Shown here one piece after another: positions 22,601 through 31,878 of a DNA stretch of 64,000 nucleotides. A program made the translations under genes and the position numbers. The stretch's first letter is position 1. Each line of letters starts with the position of its first letter. This DNA comes from JABDMH01 sp965223165. GTDB lineage: Bacteria > Bacteroidota > Bacteroidia > Chitinophagales > Saprospiraceae. The notes beneath the pieces were generated by a model. It was given only the letters and a program-made list of their open reading frames with translations, made no database searches and was not told the origin of the DNA. The stretch covers positions 660,214 to 724,213 of the forward strand of contig CBDCVQ010000018.1 in the NCBI GenBank assembly GCA_965223165.1, written 5' to 3'.

Positions 22601-23386
22601 ACAATCGTCGGATACCGTTGCCGAGCCGGTGTAATCGGCCAGGACTGCCTGGCAAGCTGCATCCACATTTTGCACCTGGTCAGCAGGGCAAGTGATCATT
22701 GGCGGTGCCGCATCATTGCACACAAACTGCATGACAATGGCACCATGTACGCCATTGCTCGTACTCAGCGTGACGGTATTGGAACCAGCAGCGGCTGCCA
22801 GGTAACCACCCCAGCAACGCGAAGCACTTATATTGAACTCGACATCAAATACCTCCGTTTGGCCGGAACTACCTGAAATGGCATTCTGATCCCGACGCAT
22901 AAACGCCTCCCAGATCATATCGCCGACCACCGCATTGACAGTGACGGAACTGCTTTGAGCTCCCATGGCATCCCCTACCGGGTTGGCCTGATCTACATTT
23001 TCAAAACTCTGGACATGGGTCGAACTGGGCGACCCTGCTCCTGTCACAACCGCCCCGGAACCTGTGAAGGCGGCACCAGATCCAACGGGTAGAACCCAGA
23101 TGTCAACCGCCCCGGCCAAGGAATGTTGTTGGCTCACGCCCAGGGTCATGGCCATGCCATTCCACGTCACCCCTGATATGTTTCCAAAGTGGCAGACGGT
23201 GACCACCACCAATCTGTTGTTGCCCATGGGAATATTGTTGCCAGTGCCCAGGAAGGCCACCGGCTGGGCATCCACCGCCATATAGGCCAGGGACAAGCAA
23301 GCTAGCAGAAGGACCTTGGACTTTCGTGAGAGGTGTCGGTGTAGTTTTGCACACACATCGAGTAAAAGTGTCGAGTATGTCTTCAT
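16628..23386 (-). CDS. Giant secreted multi-HYR protein, T9SS cargo
   Basis: About 2252 residues. Two in-frame ATGs exist, at 23395 and 23386. The second is preferred because the leader aligns with that of the related gene starting at 6221. The signal peptide ends near MAVDAQ. Residues about 45-230 match the beta-rich N-terminal domain of the first gene. An HYR domain (ITCPADQVQNVDAACQ) and further Cys-containing repeats follow (CPGNEGLAGC, CPADLTVEGC, then two units each ending in a DSCGN- or SGN-type motif), to about residue 745. The Cys-rich core comes next. Its second variable site carries a unique insert at residues about 1345-1535 (near DAGATELWDKF, TCFYVSGTNLPG, DVGCCLQVVDLYD), possibly an Ig-like fold. 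The export block and T9SS type A sorting domain (NRPNPFKAETVIGF, ATKKMILVN) end the protein. No enzymatic motif was found; a surface structural role is inferred. Confidence 0.93.
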   Translation of the reverse strand: MKTYSTLLLDVCAKLHRHLSRKSKVLLLACLSLAYMAVDAQPVAFLGTGNNIPMGNNRLVVVTVCHFGNISGVTWNGMAMTLGVSQQHSLAGAVDIWVLPVGSGAAFTGSGAVVTGAGSPSSTHVQSFENVDQANPVGDAMGAQSSSVTVNAVVGDMIWEAFMRRDQNAISGSSGQTEVFDVEFNISASRCWGGYLAAAAGSNTVTLSTSNGVHGAIVMQFVCNDAAPPMITCPADQVQNVDAACQAVLADYTGSATVSDDCDPSPTVTQSPVAGTVINTATMVTLTATDASGGSNTCSFMVNLADAIAPSITCPGNEGLAGCSTADITSVSSFPFSGTSTRVMIADFMTEGGTASDNCGIDSISYSDVAAGTCPTTVTRTYVVTDLAGLTASCVQTFTIVDDMTPDLTCPADLTVEGCDVSFVLAATGLAYSPGASPITQMQLTTAGGSVSDNCAVAMISYQDAIASPSCPLMIYRAFTAYDGCGNSTTCVQEITVEDTQAPIWQIAHNGMVVADNNVFTVPGTTYNLLTVECDSTTTFVASGFDFCDGAVVADGAVQITSLMTDPNRPTVVSPIVDAGGGMYTFDVTWGLNQTLLDLSMTDSCGNSQALTLAANGIDTEPPFWAIKDSMGMAIADNDPFTVPGSAVNLGNLPIDPNQCGHPMTLMAMGIDSCIGMIDQPGAVQIVGIVSGSPLTPTTAMVSDDGAGNYRLDLDWGVGSSTVTYSMSDLSGNTAQLSVSATVNDPYAGNTQPNANDLVPSLDVNGQVCFQVHELAGNVSCSDPVNILIETESGLQVFYAQGLLRSDFVKFIACAYRGRRLKATVIGAGGSAWGYLTIKGAGGPIIGPGRSKDVYCFDPLVFGGHIDDELPKAYVPCGGPVEVSGGVDWIEAYDCGPNFDPSNDTLKVIYREYAAVDKDGNRASVFDTLTVFRLPPIEVQGTSTSNAYCAERDTTYCGVTGSKGPFMIYPERCEPGLPVGMGNDPDMDGTFCDTLYFLVYDTTLQRFVENPFFAEAKCGISVHLDYWNFGSDGCSEVGKYTLEVKQSCLGPRADICVLPPTLAATQAFEQISPGYYLCEFWITDLDTVPPQLECKFDNPDHVRTDLDVDGDCFPDAVVIVSTSTHECAAHTYLPKVCVAEDWSGIKQVKATIAGIGTFALQRQADTCILADGTTKGYCFSYHGQVKIPKSELPTRILYEAYDSCHLIGTYICYIWPKDDTRPVAVSDKGVTVSLSDKKVWVEATTFDEGSWDNCGVNLLLARRSDWYDACIDLCDAIDNCYISEHHDTLWYATLEDDKHVDEVEAHYAKTLEWLSSDNVACHELLWNAWQYDLLRHATSECREHPYDVTREDINHLLLQGLKDAGATELWDKFYLEPPSLQIEREPNADGCFIDNLRLGGLDGDQFIGPRCNGDGTYRTCFYVSGTNLPGPNPNYRLYINGVEHQIAAVFTDGPYRVICATGLTTGLADIDVNIQLDVGCCLQVVDLYDAPSCTANLASGLPSDSWLMADQEDMPHLYFGGYSEADLKDRIDEWSQIGGGWSDAVPFSCEDACGPVTVEILVMDYWCNWSTAWTKVWVEDKTPVEVVKDVVEEEHITCKIYKDSRYAYPNEIHPVSLEYIVGQAKDGEQDAYDALDEIFGGYCKAWRDPYGNYVDSEGTEIDCDITFYDSVCKCTSYYDQVRVYDEHLGYLWVDSLVTKCDYYQDTLDFQKGVVVVNCEENVYCEQDVWCEIDHCGQGYIFRKFKIWQGCPDEFYDEHGIADSLRHAVDTIYRHQRIWVGNECELSKYMFDVPYDTEVVTCDIEYGPDGNVIGAAGPEYTGYATYKFDDDCRIVGIGHSDKVFKIVGGEAACYKIIRTWYFADWCGYGEPLDGQWWRNNELVTDTCVQKIIVRDTTPPTCQIIGPVEDGGAIEVGACYFDLEASVVGMDACGVIKYYWDLKEIKDGDDATIVDSDHGALSGDTTEGFDISSADLPHGSYKLVVTVQDDCANESYCEYYFDVVSVKKPSPVCISSLTARLTPWDSDQDGVVDSAHAIVWAEEFNSSSSEACTDTALEYRVELIDGIDDDTWQEDTSYLEVFCDDFGSHMARLWVISWPSGTVDFCDVVLIVQSDFSGCATTVSGEPGPVSQVNDMHDVVGQPQRQSIGQPTQPGIGGRPLGQGFAPSGYLLEQNRPNPFKAETVIGFVLPEAMEATLTVYDVTGRVLRSIKGDYAKGYQTVQLHKTNLAGHAILYYRLDAKDFTATKKMILVN

Positions 23387-23520
23387 AGGTATCATCGGTT
23401 TAGTTGTTAGCTACGAACACGCAAAACCCATCTACACCACATCAAGATTGGCCGTGGCATTGCATTGAACGCAGAAATAATTAGATGATACTGGGTGGAA
23501 AGAGGCAGGGGAGTAGACAC

Positions 23521-23528
23521 CAAAGATA
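23521..23528 (-). promoter_or_regulatory. Candidate Bacteroidota -7 promoter element (TATCTTTG)
   Basis: The minus strand reads TATCTTTG, an exact match to TAnnTTTG, the -7 consensus of Bacteroidota housekeeping promoters. About 20 bases upstream is a T-rich stretch instead of a clear TTTG -33 element. It would give a leader of about 125-130 bases for the giant gene starting at 23386. Confidence 0.4.
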
Positions 23529-23639
23529 GCAGAACAGGTGTGATTACCGGAAAAAAAATGTGCAAAAATGGCTCCAAAAAGGCATGAGCAAGAGCATTTC
23601 GGCGCTTGCGCATATTAGCAATGTAATTACTTCCCTCTG

Positions 23640-26600
23640 AGGAAGGGTCGACCGTCTGTGGGACGGTAGGTGGATAGCCGATTATGATGGTGATGGTCGA
23701 TCGTCGAGCTGTGGGTCGGCCAGCGGGTGGCAAAGATCAGCGAGCCGCCCATTGGATACAAAGACGGCCAACGGTGGACGGTAGACGGTGGACGGCTGCA
23801 CGAGCTCGCGACCTTTGCATCCGCAAGCCTCGTAGGAGCTGCCGAGCCCAATTTGCCGGCCAGTGCGATGGATCGTCGAGCTGTGGGTCGGGCCAGTGGG
23901 TGGCAAAGATCGGCGAGCCGCCCACTGGATACAACGACGGCCAACGGTGGACGGTAGACGGCTGCGCGAGCTCGCGATCTTTGCATCCACATGCCCCGTA
24001 AGATCTGCCTAGCCCAATTTGCTGGCCAGTGCGATGGATCGTCGAGCTGTGGGTCGGCCAGTGGGTGGCAAAGATCGGCGAGCCGCCCACTGGATACAAC
24101 GACGGCCAACGGTGGACGGTAGACGGCTGCGCGAGCTCGCGATCTTTGCATCCACATGCCCCGTAAGATCTGCCTAGCCCAATTTGCTGGCCGCGAACTA
24201 GAGGCTCTTGATTGTGATTGATGGATTGTGATAGGTGATTTGCGATTGCCTGGGATGGTGGACAGCGGACGGTACGATGGATCATCGAGCTGTGGGGTCG
24301 CCCAGTGGGTGGCAAAGATCGGCGAGCCGCCACTGGATACAACGACGGCAGACGGTGGACGGTAGACGGCTGTACGACCTCGCGATCTTTTGATCCGTAA
24401 ACCTCATAGGATTGCCAAGCCCAATTTGCTGGCCACGAACTAGAGGCTCTTGATTGTTGACATAAACCCGCAACCACACCGTACCAAATTCTGCGGGAGG
24501 ACTCCCCGGCGTTTCGACGAAGGAGAACGCAGGGGCCGGGGGCGCGACTAGCCCCACGGGCCACGAACTGGAGGCTCTTGATGGTGATTGCATGATGGTG
24601 ATAGGTGATTGTGATGTCCGACTTAAACCAGCTGACCCACTCCTACAACTAAACATTATCTCAGGTAGGCACGACCCACGTCAACTCGCAACCCACCAGC
24701 AGGCACAGCCTGCCAAACCCGCAACCTCCACCGGTACCAAATTCTGCGGAAGGACTCCCCGGCGTTTCGACGAAGGAGAACGCAGGGGCCGGGGGCGCGA
24801 CTAGCCCCACGGGCCACGAACTAAGACGCTCTTGATGGTGATTGATAGGTTGTGATAGGTGATTGTGATGTCGACTCGAACTCGCTAACTCTAAACCCCC
24901 TCCTACAACTAAACATTATCTCTGGTGGGCACGACCCACGTCAACTCGCAACCCACCAGCAGGCACAGCCTGCCAAACCCGCAACCACACCGGCACCAAA
25001 CCTAGGCGGGAGGACTCCCCGGCGTTTCGACGAAGGAGAACGCAGGGGCCGGGGGCGCGACTAGCCCCACGGGCCACGAACTAGACGCTCTTTATTGTGA
25101 TTGATAGGTTGTGATAGGTGATTGTGATGTCCGACTTAAACCAGCTAACCCCTCCTACAACTAAACATCATCTCAGGTAGGCACGACCCACGTCAACTCG
25201 CAACCCACCAGCAGGCACAGCCTGCCAAACCCGCAACCACACCGGTACCAAATTCTGCGGGAGGACTCCCCGGCGTTTCGACGAAGGAGAACGCAGGGGC
25301 CGGGGGCGCGACTAGCCCCACGGGCCACGAACTAGACGCTCTTTATTGTGATTGATAGGTTGTGATAGGTGATTGTGATGTCCGACTTAAACCAGCTAAC
25401 CCCTCCTACAACTAAACATTATCTCAGGTAGGCACGACCCACGTCAACTCGCAACCCACCAGCAGGCACAGCCTGCCAAACCCGCAACCACACCGGCACC
25501 AAACCTAGGCGGGAGGACTCCCCGGCGTTTCGACGAAGGAGAACGCAGGGGACGGGGGCGCGACCAGCCCCACGGGCCACGAACTAGAGGCTCTTGATTG
25601 TGATTGATGGATTGTGATAGGTGATTTGCGATTGCCTGGGATGGTGGACAGCGGACGGTACGATGGATCATCGAGCTGTGGGGTCGCCCAGTGGGTGGCA
25701 AAGATCGGCGAGCCGCCACTGGATACAACGACGGCAGACGGTGGACGGTAGACGGCTGTACGAGCTCGCGATCTTTTGATCCGTAAACCTCATAGGATTG
25801 CCAAGCCCAATTTGCTGGCCACGAACTAGAGGCTCTTGATTGTTGACATAAACCCGCAACCACACCGGCACCAAACCTAGGCGGGAGGACTCCCCGGCGT
25901 TTCGACGAAGGAGAACGCAGGGGCCGGGGGCGCGACTAGCCCCACGGGCCACGAACTGGAGGCTCTTGATTGTGATTGCATGATGGTGATAGGTGATTGT
26001 GATGTCCGACTTAAACCAGCTAACCCCTCCTACAACTAAACATTATCTCAGGTAGGCATGACCCACGTCAACTCGCAACTCACCAGCAGGCACAGCCTGC
26101 CAAACCCGCAACCACACCGGTACCAAATTCTGCGGGAGGACTCCCCGGCGTTTCGACGAAGGAGAACGCAGGGGCCGGGGGCGCGACTAGCCCCACGGGC
26201 CACGAACTGGAGGCTCTTGATTGTGATTGCATGATGGTGATAGGTGATTGTGATGTCCGACTTAAACCAGCTAACCCCTCCTACAACTAAACATTATCTC
26301 AGGTAGGCATGACCCACGTCAACTCGCAACTCACCAGCAGGCACAGCCTGCCAAACCCGCAACCACACCGGCACCAAACCTAGGCGGGAGGACTCCCCGG
26401 CGTTTCGACGAAGGAGAACGCAGGGGCCGGGGGCGCGACTAGCCCCACGGGCCACGAACTAGAGGCTCTTGATTGTGATTGATAGATTGTGATACGTGAT
26501 TGCGATGTCGACTTAAACCCGCAACATCGGCCACACCGGCACCAAATTCGGGCGGGAGGACTCCCCGGCGTTTCGACGAAGGAGAACGCAGGGGCCGGGG

Positions 26601-27121
26601 GCGCGACTAGCCCCACGGGCCACGAACTAGAGGCTCTTGATGGTGATTGATAGATTGTGATAGGTGATTGTGATGTCCGACTTAAACCAGCTAACCCCTC
26701 CTACAACTAAGCATCATCTCAGGTAGGCACGACCCACATCAAATCACAACCCACCAGCAGGCACAGCCTGCCAAACCCGCAACCACACCGGCACCAAACC
26801 TAGGCGGGAGGACTCCCCGGCGTTTCGACGAAGGAGAACGCAGGGGCCGGGGGCGCGACTAGCCCCACGGGCCACTAACTGGAGGCTCTTGATAGTGATT
26901 GCATGATGGTGATAGGTGATTGTGATGTCCGACTTAAACCAGCTAACCCCTCCTACAAGTAAACATTATCTCAGGTAGGCATGACCCACGTCAACTCGTA
27001 ACCCACCAGCAGGCACAGCCTGCCAAACCCGCAACCACACCGGTACCAAATTCTGCGGGAGGACTCCCCGGCGTTTCGACGAAGGAGAACGCAGGGGCCG
27101 GGGGCGCGACTAGCCCACACC
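23640..27121. repeat. Intergenic direct-repeat array 3 (largest, ~3.5 kb)
   Basis: From 23640 to 24480 it has GGTGGACGG/palindrome modules, including a tandem pair of about 160 bp (about 23868-24190). Then 252-bp-type units: ACTCCCCGGC occurs at 24501, 24754, 25014, 25265, 25517, 25889, 26140, 26392, 26560, 26812 and 27063. Most spacings are 251-260; one is 168 and one is 372. The 372-bp interval contains a second copy of the module at 24186-24479 (copy at about 25573-25866, one difference seen). Units alternate between ...AAATTCTGCGGG and ...AAACCTAGGCGGG versions, a higher-order pattern near 503 bp. The array ends at the terminator of the gene at 27178. No protein-coding gene is supported here. 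Confidence 0.92.
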
Positions 27122-27152
27122 AAAAAAGCCCCGGAGCAATGCACTCCGAGGC
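27122..27152 (-). terminator. Rho-independent terminator of the giant gene at 27178
   Basis: The hairpin sequence is the same as at 16572-16602, with six T residues on the minus strand, about 25 bases after the stop codon. Confidence 0.9.
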
Positions 27153-27177
27153 CCTATCATTTGGTTCTAATCTCTTG

Positions 27178-30100
27178 TCAATTCACCAGGATCATCTTCT
27201 TGGTCGCGGTAAAGTCCTTAGCATCCAAGCGATAGTATAGGATCGCATGGCCGGCAAGGTTCTGCTTAAGCAATTGCACTGTCTGATACCCCTTGGCATA
27301 GTCGCCCTTGATCGAACGAAGCACCCTGCCCGTCACGTCGTACACCGTCAAGGTGGCGGTCATCGCTTCCGGCAGCACGAAGCCGATTGTCGTCTCCTCT
27401 CGGAAGGGGTTGGGCCGATTCTGCTCCAGTAGGTAGCCATTTGGTGCAATACCTTGACCCAGCGGACGACCGCCGATACCCGGTTGCGTCGGTTGACCGA
27501 TGCCTTGCCGTTGCGGTTGTCCCACCACATCGTGCATATCGTTGACTTGGCTAATCGGACTTGGCTCACCACTCACGGATGTTGCGCACCCGGAGAAGTC
27601 ACTCTGGACGATCAGCACTACATCACAGAAGTCCACCGTGCCGCTTGGCCAGCTGATCACCCATAGACGGGCCATGTGGCTGCCAAAGTCGTCACAGAAG
27701 ACCTCCAGGTAGCTGGTATCTTCTTGCCAGGTGTCATCATTGATGCCGTCGATCAGTTCTACTCGATATTCCAGCGCAGTATCGGTACAGGCCTCTGAGC
27801 TACTGCTGTTAAACTCTTCTGCCCAGACGATGGCATGCGCACTATCCACCACCCCATCCTGATCGCTATCCCAGGGGGTCAAACGAGCCGTCAACGAGCT
27901 GATGCAGACCGGACTGGGCTTTTTGACCGAGACTACATCAAAGTAGTACTCACAGTAGTTTTCATTGGCACAGTCATCCTGGATCGTCACCACCAACTTG
28001 TAGCTGCCGTGCGGCAGGTCTGCCGAGCTAATGTCAAAGCCCTCCGTGGTATCGCCCGACAATGCGCCGTGATCGCTATCCACTATCGTGGCATCGTCGC
28101 CGTCCTTGATCTCTTTCAGATCCCAGTAGTATTTAATCACCCCGCAGGCATCCATGCCTACCACGCTGGCTTCCAGATCAAAGTAACAGGCGCCCACCTC
28201 GATGGCTCCACCATCTTCGACCGGCCCTATGATCTGACAGGTCGGTGGGGTCGTATCCCGTACGATGATCTTCTGCACGCAGGTGTCGGTGACCAGCTCG
28301 TTGTTGCGCCACCATTGGCTCTCCAACGGCTCTCCATAGCCACACCAGTCGGCAAAGTACCAGGTACGCAGGATCTTGTAGCACGCGGCTTCCCCACCTA
28401 CGATCTTAAAGACTTTGTCGCTGTGGCCAATGCCCACGATACGACAGTCATCATCAAACTTATACGTAGCATATCCGGTATACTCCGGACCCGCGGCACC
28501 GATCACATTGCCATCCGGACCATACTCGATGTCGCAAGTCACGACCTCGGTGTCATAGGGCACATCAAACATGTACTTGCTCAGCTCGCACTCATTGCCC
28601 ACCCAGATACGCTGATGCCGATAGATGGTATCCACCGTATGTCTGAGACTATCAGCAATACCATGTTCGTCATAAAACTCATCCGGACAGCCTTGCCAGA
28701 TCTTGAACTTTCGGAAGATGTAGCCTTGGCCGCAGTGATCTATTTCACACCAGACATCCTGCTCACAGCAGACATTTTCCTCGCAATTCACTACGACAAC
28801 ACCCTTCTGAAAGTCGATAGTGTCTTGGTAGTAGTCGCACTTGGTGACCAAGGAGTCTACCCAGAGGTAGCCTAAGTGCTCGTCATACACGCGTACTTGA
28901 TCGTAGTAGCTGGTACATTTACAAATGCTATCGTAAAATGTGATATCGCAATCGATCTCGGTGCCTTCGCTATCCACATAGTTGCCGTAGGGATCTCTCC
29001 AAGCCTTGCAATAGCCACCGAAGATCTCATCCAGGGCATCATAGGCATCTTGCTCGCCATCTTTGGCCTGACCCACGATGTACTCCAAGCTCACCGGATG
29101 GATCTCGTTGGGATAGGCATAGCGACTGTCCTTATAGATCTTGCACGTGATGTGCTCCTCTTCCACTACATCTTTGACGACCTCGACGGGCGTCTTGTCC
29201 TCGACCCAGACCTTAGTCCAGGCCGTAGACCAGTTGCACCAGTAGTCCATCACCAGGATCTCCACCGTGACGGGGCCACAGGCGTCTTCGCAGCTGAAGG
29301 GTACGGCATCGCTCCACCCACCGCCGATGGCCTTCCACTCATCGAATAGCTCACGTTTGAAATCGTCCGGATAGAGACGAGGCAAGAAAACATCGACATC
29401 CAGGCCGAAGGCCAACCCAAAGAAAGAAACACACTCTTCCAGGAAGATCTGGAGAAAGATCTGAAGGAACAGGTCCTCGAAACTGCTACCCAAACCCCCG
29501 CACGCGAAGGAACTGAATGGCTGACATTTAAAGACATCCACACCATAAATGGTGGAGAAGATGTTGCTGCTGTCTAATTCGACTATGTTGTCGACCATCA
29601 GCTGCCTGTCAAAGACGACATGGCCGGTGTCCAAAAAGTTTAAAACGTCTTGGTTCTTGATTCGAATCTGATCGCCCTCCTGGGGATCACCCACTGCTCT
29701 GTGAAACAACTTGTCAAAAGCATGGTCGTCGAGATGAGCATTGGGCTTACAGTCGAGCGTGGCATATTTGATCAAGTCGTATAACCAAGCATTGTAAATG
29801 AGGGCACCACACTCCTGGTCATCTGTGCATAGCCAATCCAACTGTTTGCTATAGTGTGCTTCGACCTCGTCACAATGTTTGTCATCTTCCAGTGACGGCA
29901 TCCAAAGCGTGTCATGGCCGTCGGTCCAGATCCAGCAAAGTGCCGATTCTTTTTCTTCACACGCCCCGTCATCTGGTGCATTGTAGCACAGATCCACACA
30001 TGCGTCCGTCCAATCCGCCCGCCTAGCCATAACGAAATTGACCTCGCAATTGTCCCAGCTACCCTCGTCGAAGGTTGCCGCATCCACCCAGGCTTTTTTA

Positions 30101-31878
30101 TCTGACAATGTGACGGTCACTCCTTTGTCTGCCACCACCACCGGACGCACATTATCTTTGACCAGCATCAGGACGGTATCCCTGCTTACGAGATGACAGC
30201 TATCGTAGACCTCGTAAAAAATGCGGATGGGACCATCGGTTTTGGGCAACTTCACCCTCTCGTGCGAGCGATAGCATCGGCCAGCGTTTAATAGTCCCAG
30301 GGTATCGAGAAGCTCGATGATGCTGTCGCTAAGAGTTTCATCCAAATCCACACCAAACAAGGCAGCAAATTCTCCCACCTCGAACGTCGGGCCATCGTCT
30401 CCGAACTCGAAGAGGAAGCATGTTTCGTCTTCGTTCTCTAGCAAATAGGTTCCTCCACCCTCCACCGTGGCCTTAGCCGCCTTGATACCACTCCAGTCGT
30501 CAAAAACGCACAGTGGCGGTAGATATGTATAGGCCTCACAAGCATGCTCGTCCGTAAATATGACTGGGCGGAAGATGTCCAGCAATACATTCTCCAGTCC
30601 ACCACCGACCCCCATCGTGTCGACGGCCAGACATTCAAACTCCTGAAAGATCTTGGGTGCAAACAACGGAGGAACCGTGTCCAGATCCGTCACCCAGAAC
30701 TCGCAGCGAAAGTACCCTGTGCCGAGGATCTGCATATTGCCAAAACCAGCGGCAGTGCAGTCTAGTATCTCCGGATCTTTATAGCAAGATTGCTTAATGT
30801 CTAGCCTGACCTTGTAGCTTTTCTCGCACACGTCTCCAAATTCCCAGACGTCCTTATGCACCTGCAGGCCACACTTTTGGCCTCCCGTGAAGAGATCGAG
30901 AAACTTCCCGTCTTTGAATCCACAGAAAAAGATAGTGTCGCAACTCACGCCATCACCGTCTGCATCCAGCCCGCCGAAACCGGGCAGCTCTTCAACCAGG
31001 AGATAAGGTCCCACAGGGGTGACACTTGTGGTTCGGTCTGTATTGTCATTTATACCGCAATAGAGGGTATCTCTTTCCGGACAACTGATATTGGTAATAT
31101 TTGCACTGGCTTGGAGCGGAAAAATCTGCGGTAGTCTTAGCACCACGATCGTGTCCGTCAGGCTCGCTCTACGACCCTCTTTGTCAAAGGCTTCGTACTC
31201 TCGGAGGATAATCTTAGCGGTGTCTGATTCGCAAGGAAATGTGTGAATCCAGTCGCCTACGGTATGGACGTCCACGAGACCCACGCAGGGCACGCCGGCC
31301 ATCGGCTTGATGCCCAGTATGTCTCCCCCTTCGACCAAGGGGTCCATGCAAAATACCGGAAATGATCTGCCCCGGCTAAAGACCGGTCCGTTGCCTTGCT
31401 TGAGCGTCACCTCAATCCAGCAAGCACCTTCATTCGTCTCCACAAGAAGTTTAAGGGCCTGTCCTTGATAGTCGCAAGCTTTTGGGATGATCAGATCATC
31501 CTGGGAGAAAGATGGCTCATGTACGATGGTGGCTCCGTAACTGGTCTGAAGTGTCAAGCGCGCAGGACGGGCCATGGTCCAGTTACTCACAGCTCCGAGC
31601 ATATTGATGCTGGCGGAGCCATCGACGGCCATAGCCACGTTCACCGATGCCAGGCAGTTGGGTGACGTAGCGGATAAGGCCAATGGGCTGGCAGTGCCGA
31701 ATACGTGGCCTCCCAGCGCATTGATCGGTCCACCCGTGTTGGCGCAGTCAGCGTAGGCCACTTGGGCTGGACCCATATCGTCGGTGGTCTTGGCCAACTT
31801 GATGGAGGTAGCAAAGGAAGAAGAGGTCAAGCAAAGAGACAGGATCGCAAAAAGGAGGCTTGATGTAGATTTTGCCAT
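27178..31878 (-). CDS. Giant secreted Cys-rich core protein without HYR domains, T9SS cargo
   Basis: 1566 residues, the shortest family member. The ATG at 31878 gives a signal peptide (MAKSTSSLLFAILSLCL... to SSFA). The N-terminal ~110 residues are unique, with no HYR or P-domain recognised. The shared core starts near IPKACDYQGQALKLLVETNE. It carries three gene-specific insertions. One follows VTDLDTVPPLFAP. One comes before CYRSHERVKLPK (acidic, with LDETLSDSIIELLDTLG). The largest lies between the NAHLDDHAFDKLF region and GGGWSDAVPF (residues about 715-848, containing the near-repeat EDLFLQIFLQIFLEEC). Residues from about 849 match the export block of the other genes, ending in the T9SS sorting domain (NRPNPFREETTIGF, ATKKMILVN). 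Part of its 3' block is almost identical to the gene at 16628, and another part to the gene at 8635. Confidence 0.93.
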   Translation of the reverse strand: MAKSTSSLLFAILSLCLTSSSFATSIKLAKTTDDMGPAQVAYADCANTGGPINALGGHVFGTASPLALSATSPNCLASVNVAMAVDGSASINMLGAVSNWTMARPARLTLQTSYGATIVHEPSFSQDDLIIPKACDYQGQALKLLVETNEGACWIEVTLKQGNGPVFSRGRSFPVFCMDPLVEGGDILGIKPMAGVPCVGLVDVHTVGDWIHTFPCESDTAKIILREYEAFDKEGRRASLTDTIVVLRLPQIFPLQASANITNISCPERDTLYCGINDNTDRTTSVTPVGPYLLVEELPGFGGLDADGDGVSCDTIFFCGFKDGKFLDLFTGGQKCGLQVHKDVWEFGDVCEKSYKVRLDIKQSCYKDPEILDCTAAGFGNMQILGTGYFRCEFWVTDLDTVPPLFAPKIFQEFECLAVDTMGVGGGLENVLLDIFRPVIFTDEHACEAYTYLPPLCVFDDWSGIKAAKATVEGGGTYLLENEDETCFLFEFGDDGPTFEVGEFAALFGVDLDETLSDSIIELLDTLGLLNAGRCYRSHERVKLPKTDGPIRIFYEVYDSCHLVSRDTVLMLVKDNVRPVVVADKGVTVTLSDKKAWVDAATFDEGSWDNCEVNFVMARRADWTDACVDLCYNAPDDGACEEKESALCWIWTDGHDTLWMPSLEDDKHCDEVEAHYSKQLDWLCTDDQECGALIYNAWLYDLIKYATLDCKPNAHLDDHAFDKLFHRAVGDPQEGDQIRIKNQDVLNFLDTGHVVFDRQLMVDNIVELDSSNIFSTIYGVDVFKCQPFSSFACGGLGSSFEDLFLQIFLQIFLEECVSFFGLAFGLDVDVFLPRLYPDDFKRELFDEWKAIGGGWSDAVPFSCEDACGPVTVEILVMDYWCNWSTAWTKVWVEDKTPVEVVKDVVEEEHITCKIYKDSRYAYPNEIHPVSLEYIVGQAKDGEQDAYDALDEIFGGYCKAWRDPYGNYVDSEGTEIDCDITFYDSICKCTSYYDQVRVYDEHLGYLWVDSLVTKCDYYQDTIDFQKGVVVVNCEENVCCEQDVWCEIDHCGQGYIFRKFKIWQGCPDEFYDEHGIADSLRHTVDTIYRHQRIWVGNECELSKYMFDVPYDTEVVTCDIEYGPDGNVIGAAGPEYTGYATYKFDDDCRIVGIGHSDKVFKIVGGEAACYKILRTWYFADWCGYGEPLESQWWRNNELVTDTCVQKIIVRDTTPPTCQIIGPVEDGGAIEVGACYFDLEASVVGMDACGVIKYYWDLKEIKDGDDATIVDSDHGALSGDTTEGFDISSADLPHGSYKLVVTIQDDCANENYCEYYFDVVSVKKPSPVCISSLTARLTPWDSDQDGVVDSAHAIVWAEEFNSSSSEACTDTALEYRVELIDGINDDTWQEDTSYLEVFCDDFGSHMARLWVISWPSGTVDFCDVVLIVQSDFSGCATSVSGEPSPISQVNDMHDVVGQPQRQGIGQPTQPGIGGRPLGQGIAPNGYLLEQNRPNPFREETTIGFVLPEAMTATLTVYDVTGRVLRSIKGDYAKGYQTVQLLKQNLAGHAILYYRLDAKDFTATKKMILVN

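Noticed and set aside
23627..26616. ORFs up to 275 codons in array 3
   Set aside because: Translations of the tandem units; shifted versions of the same peptide appear in other frames.
24460..27121. Integron cassette array (attC sites)
   Set aside because: Units carry no ORF cassettes, no conserved attC core pair was recognised, and no integrase is present.
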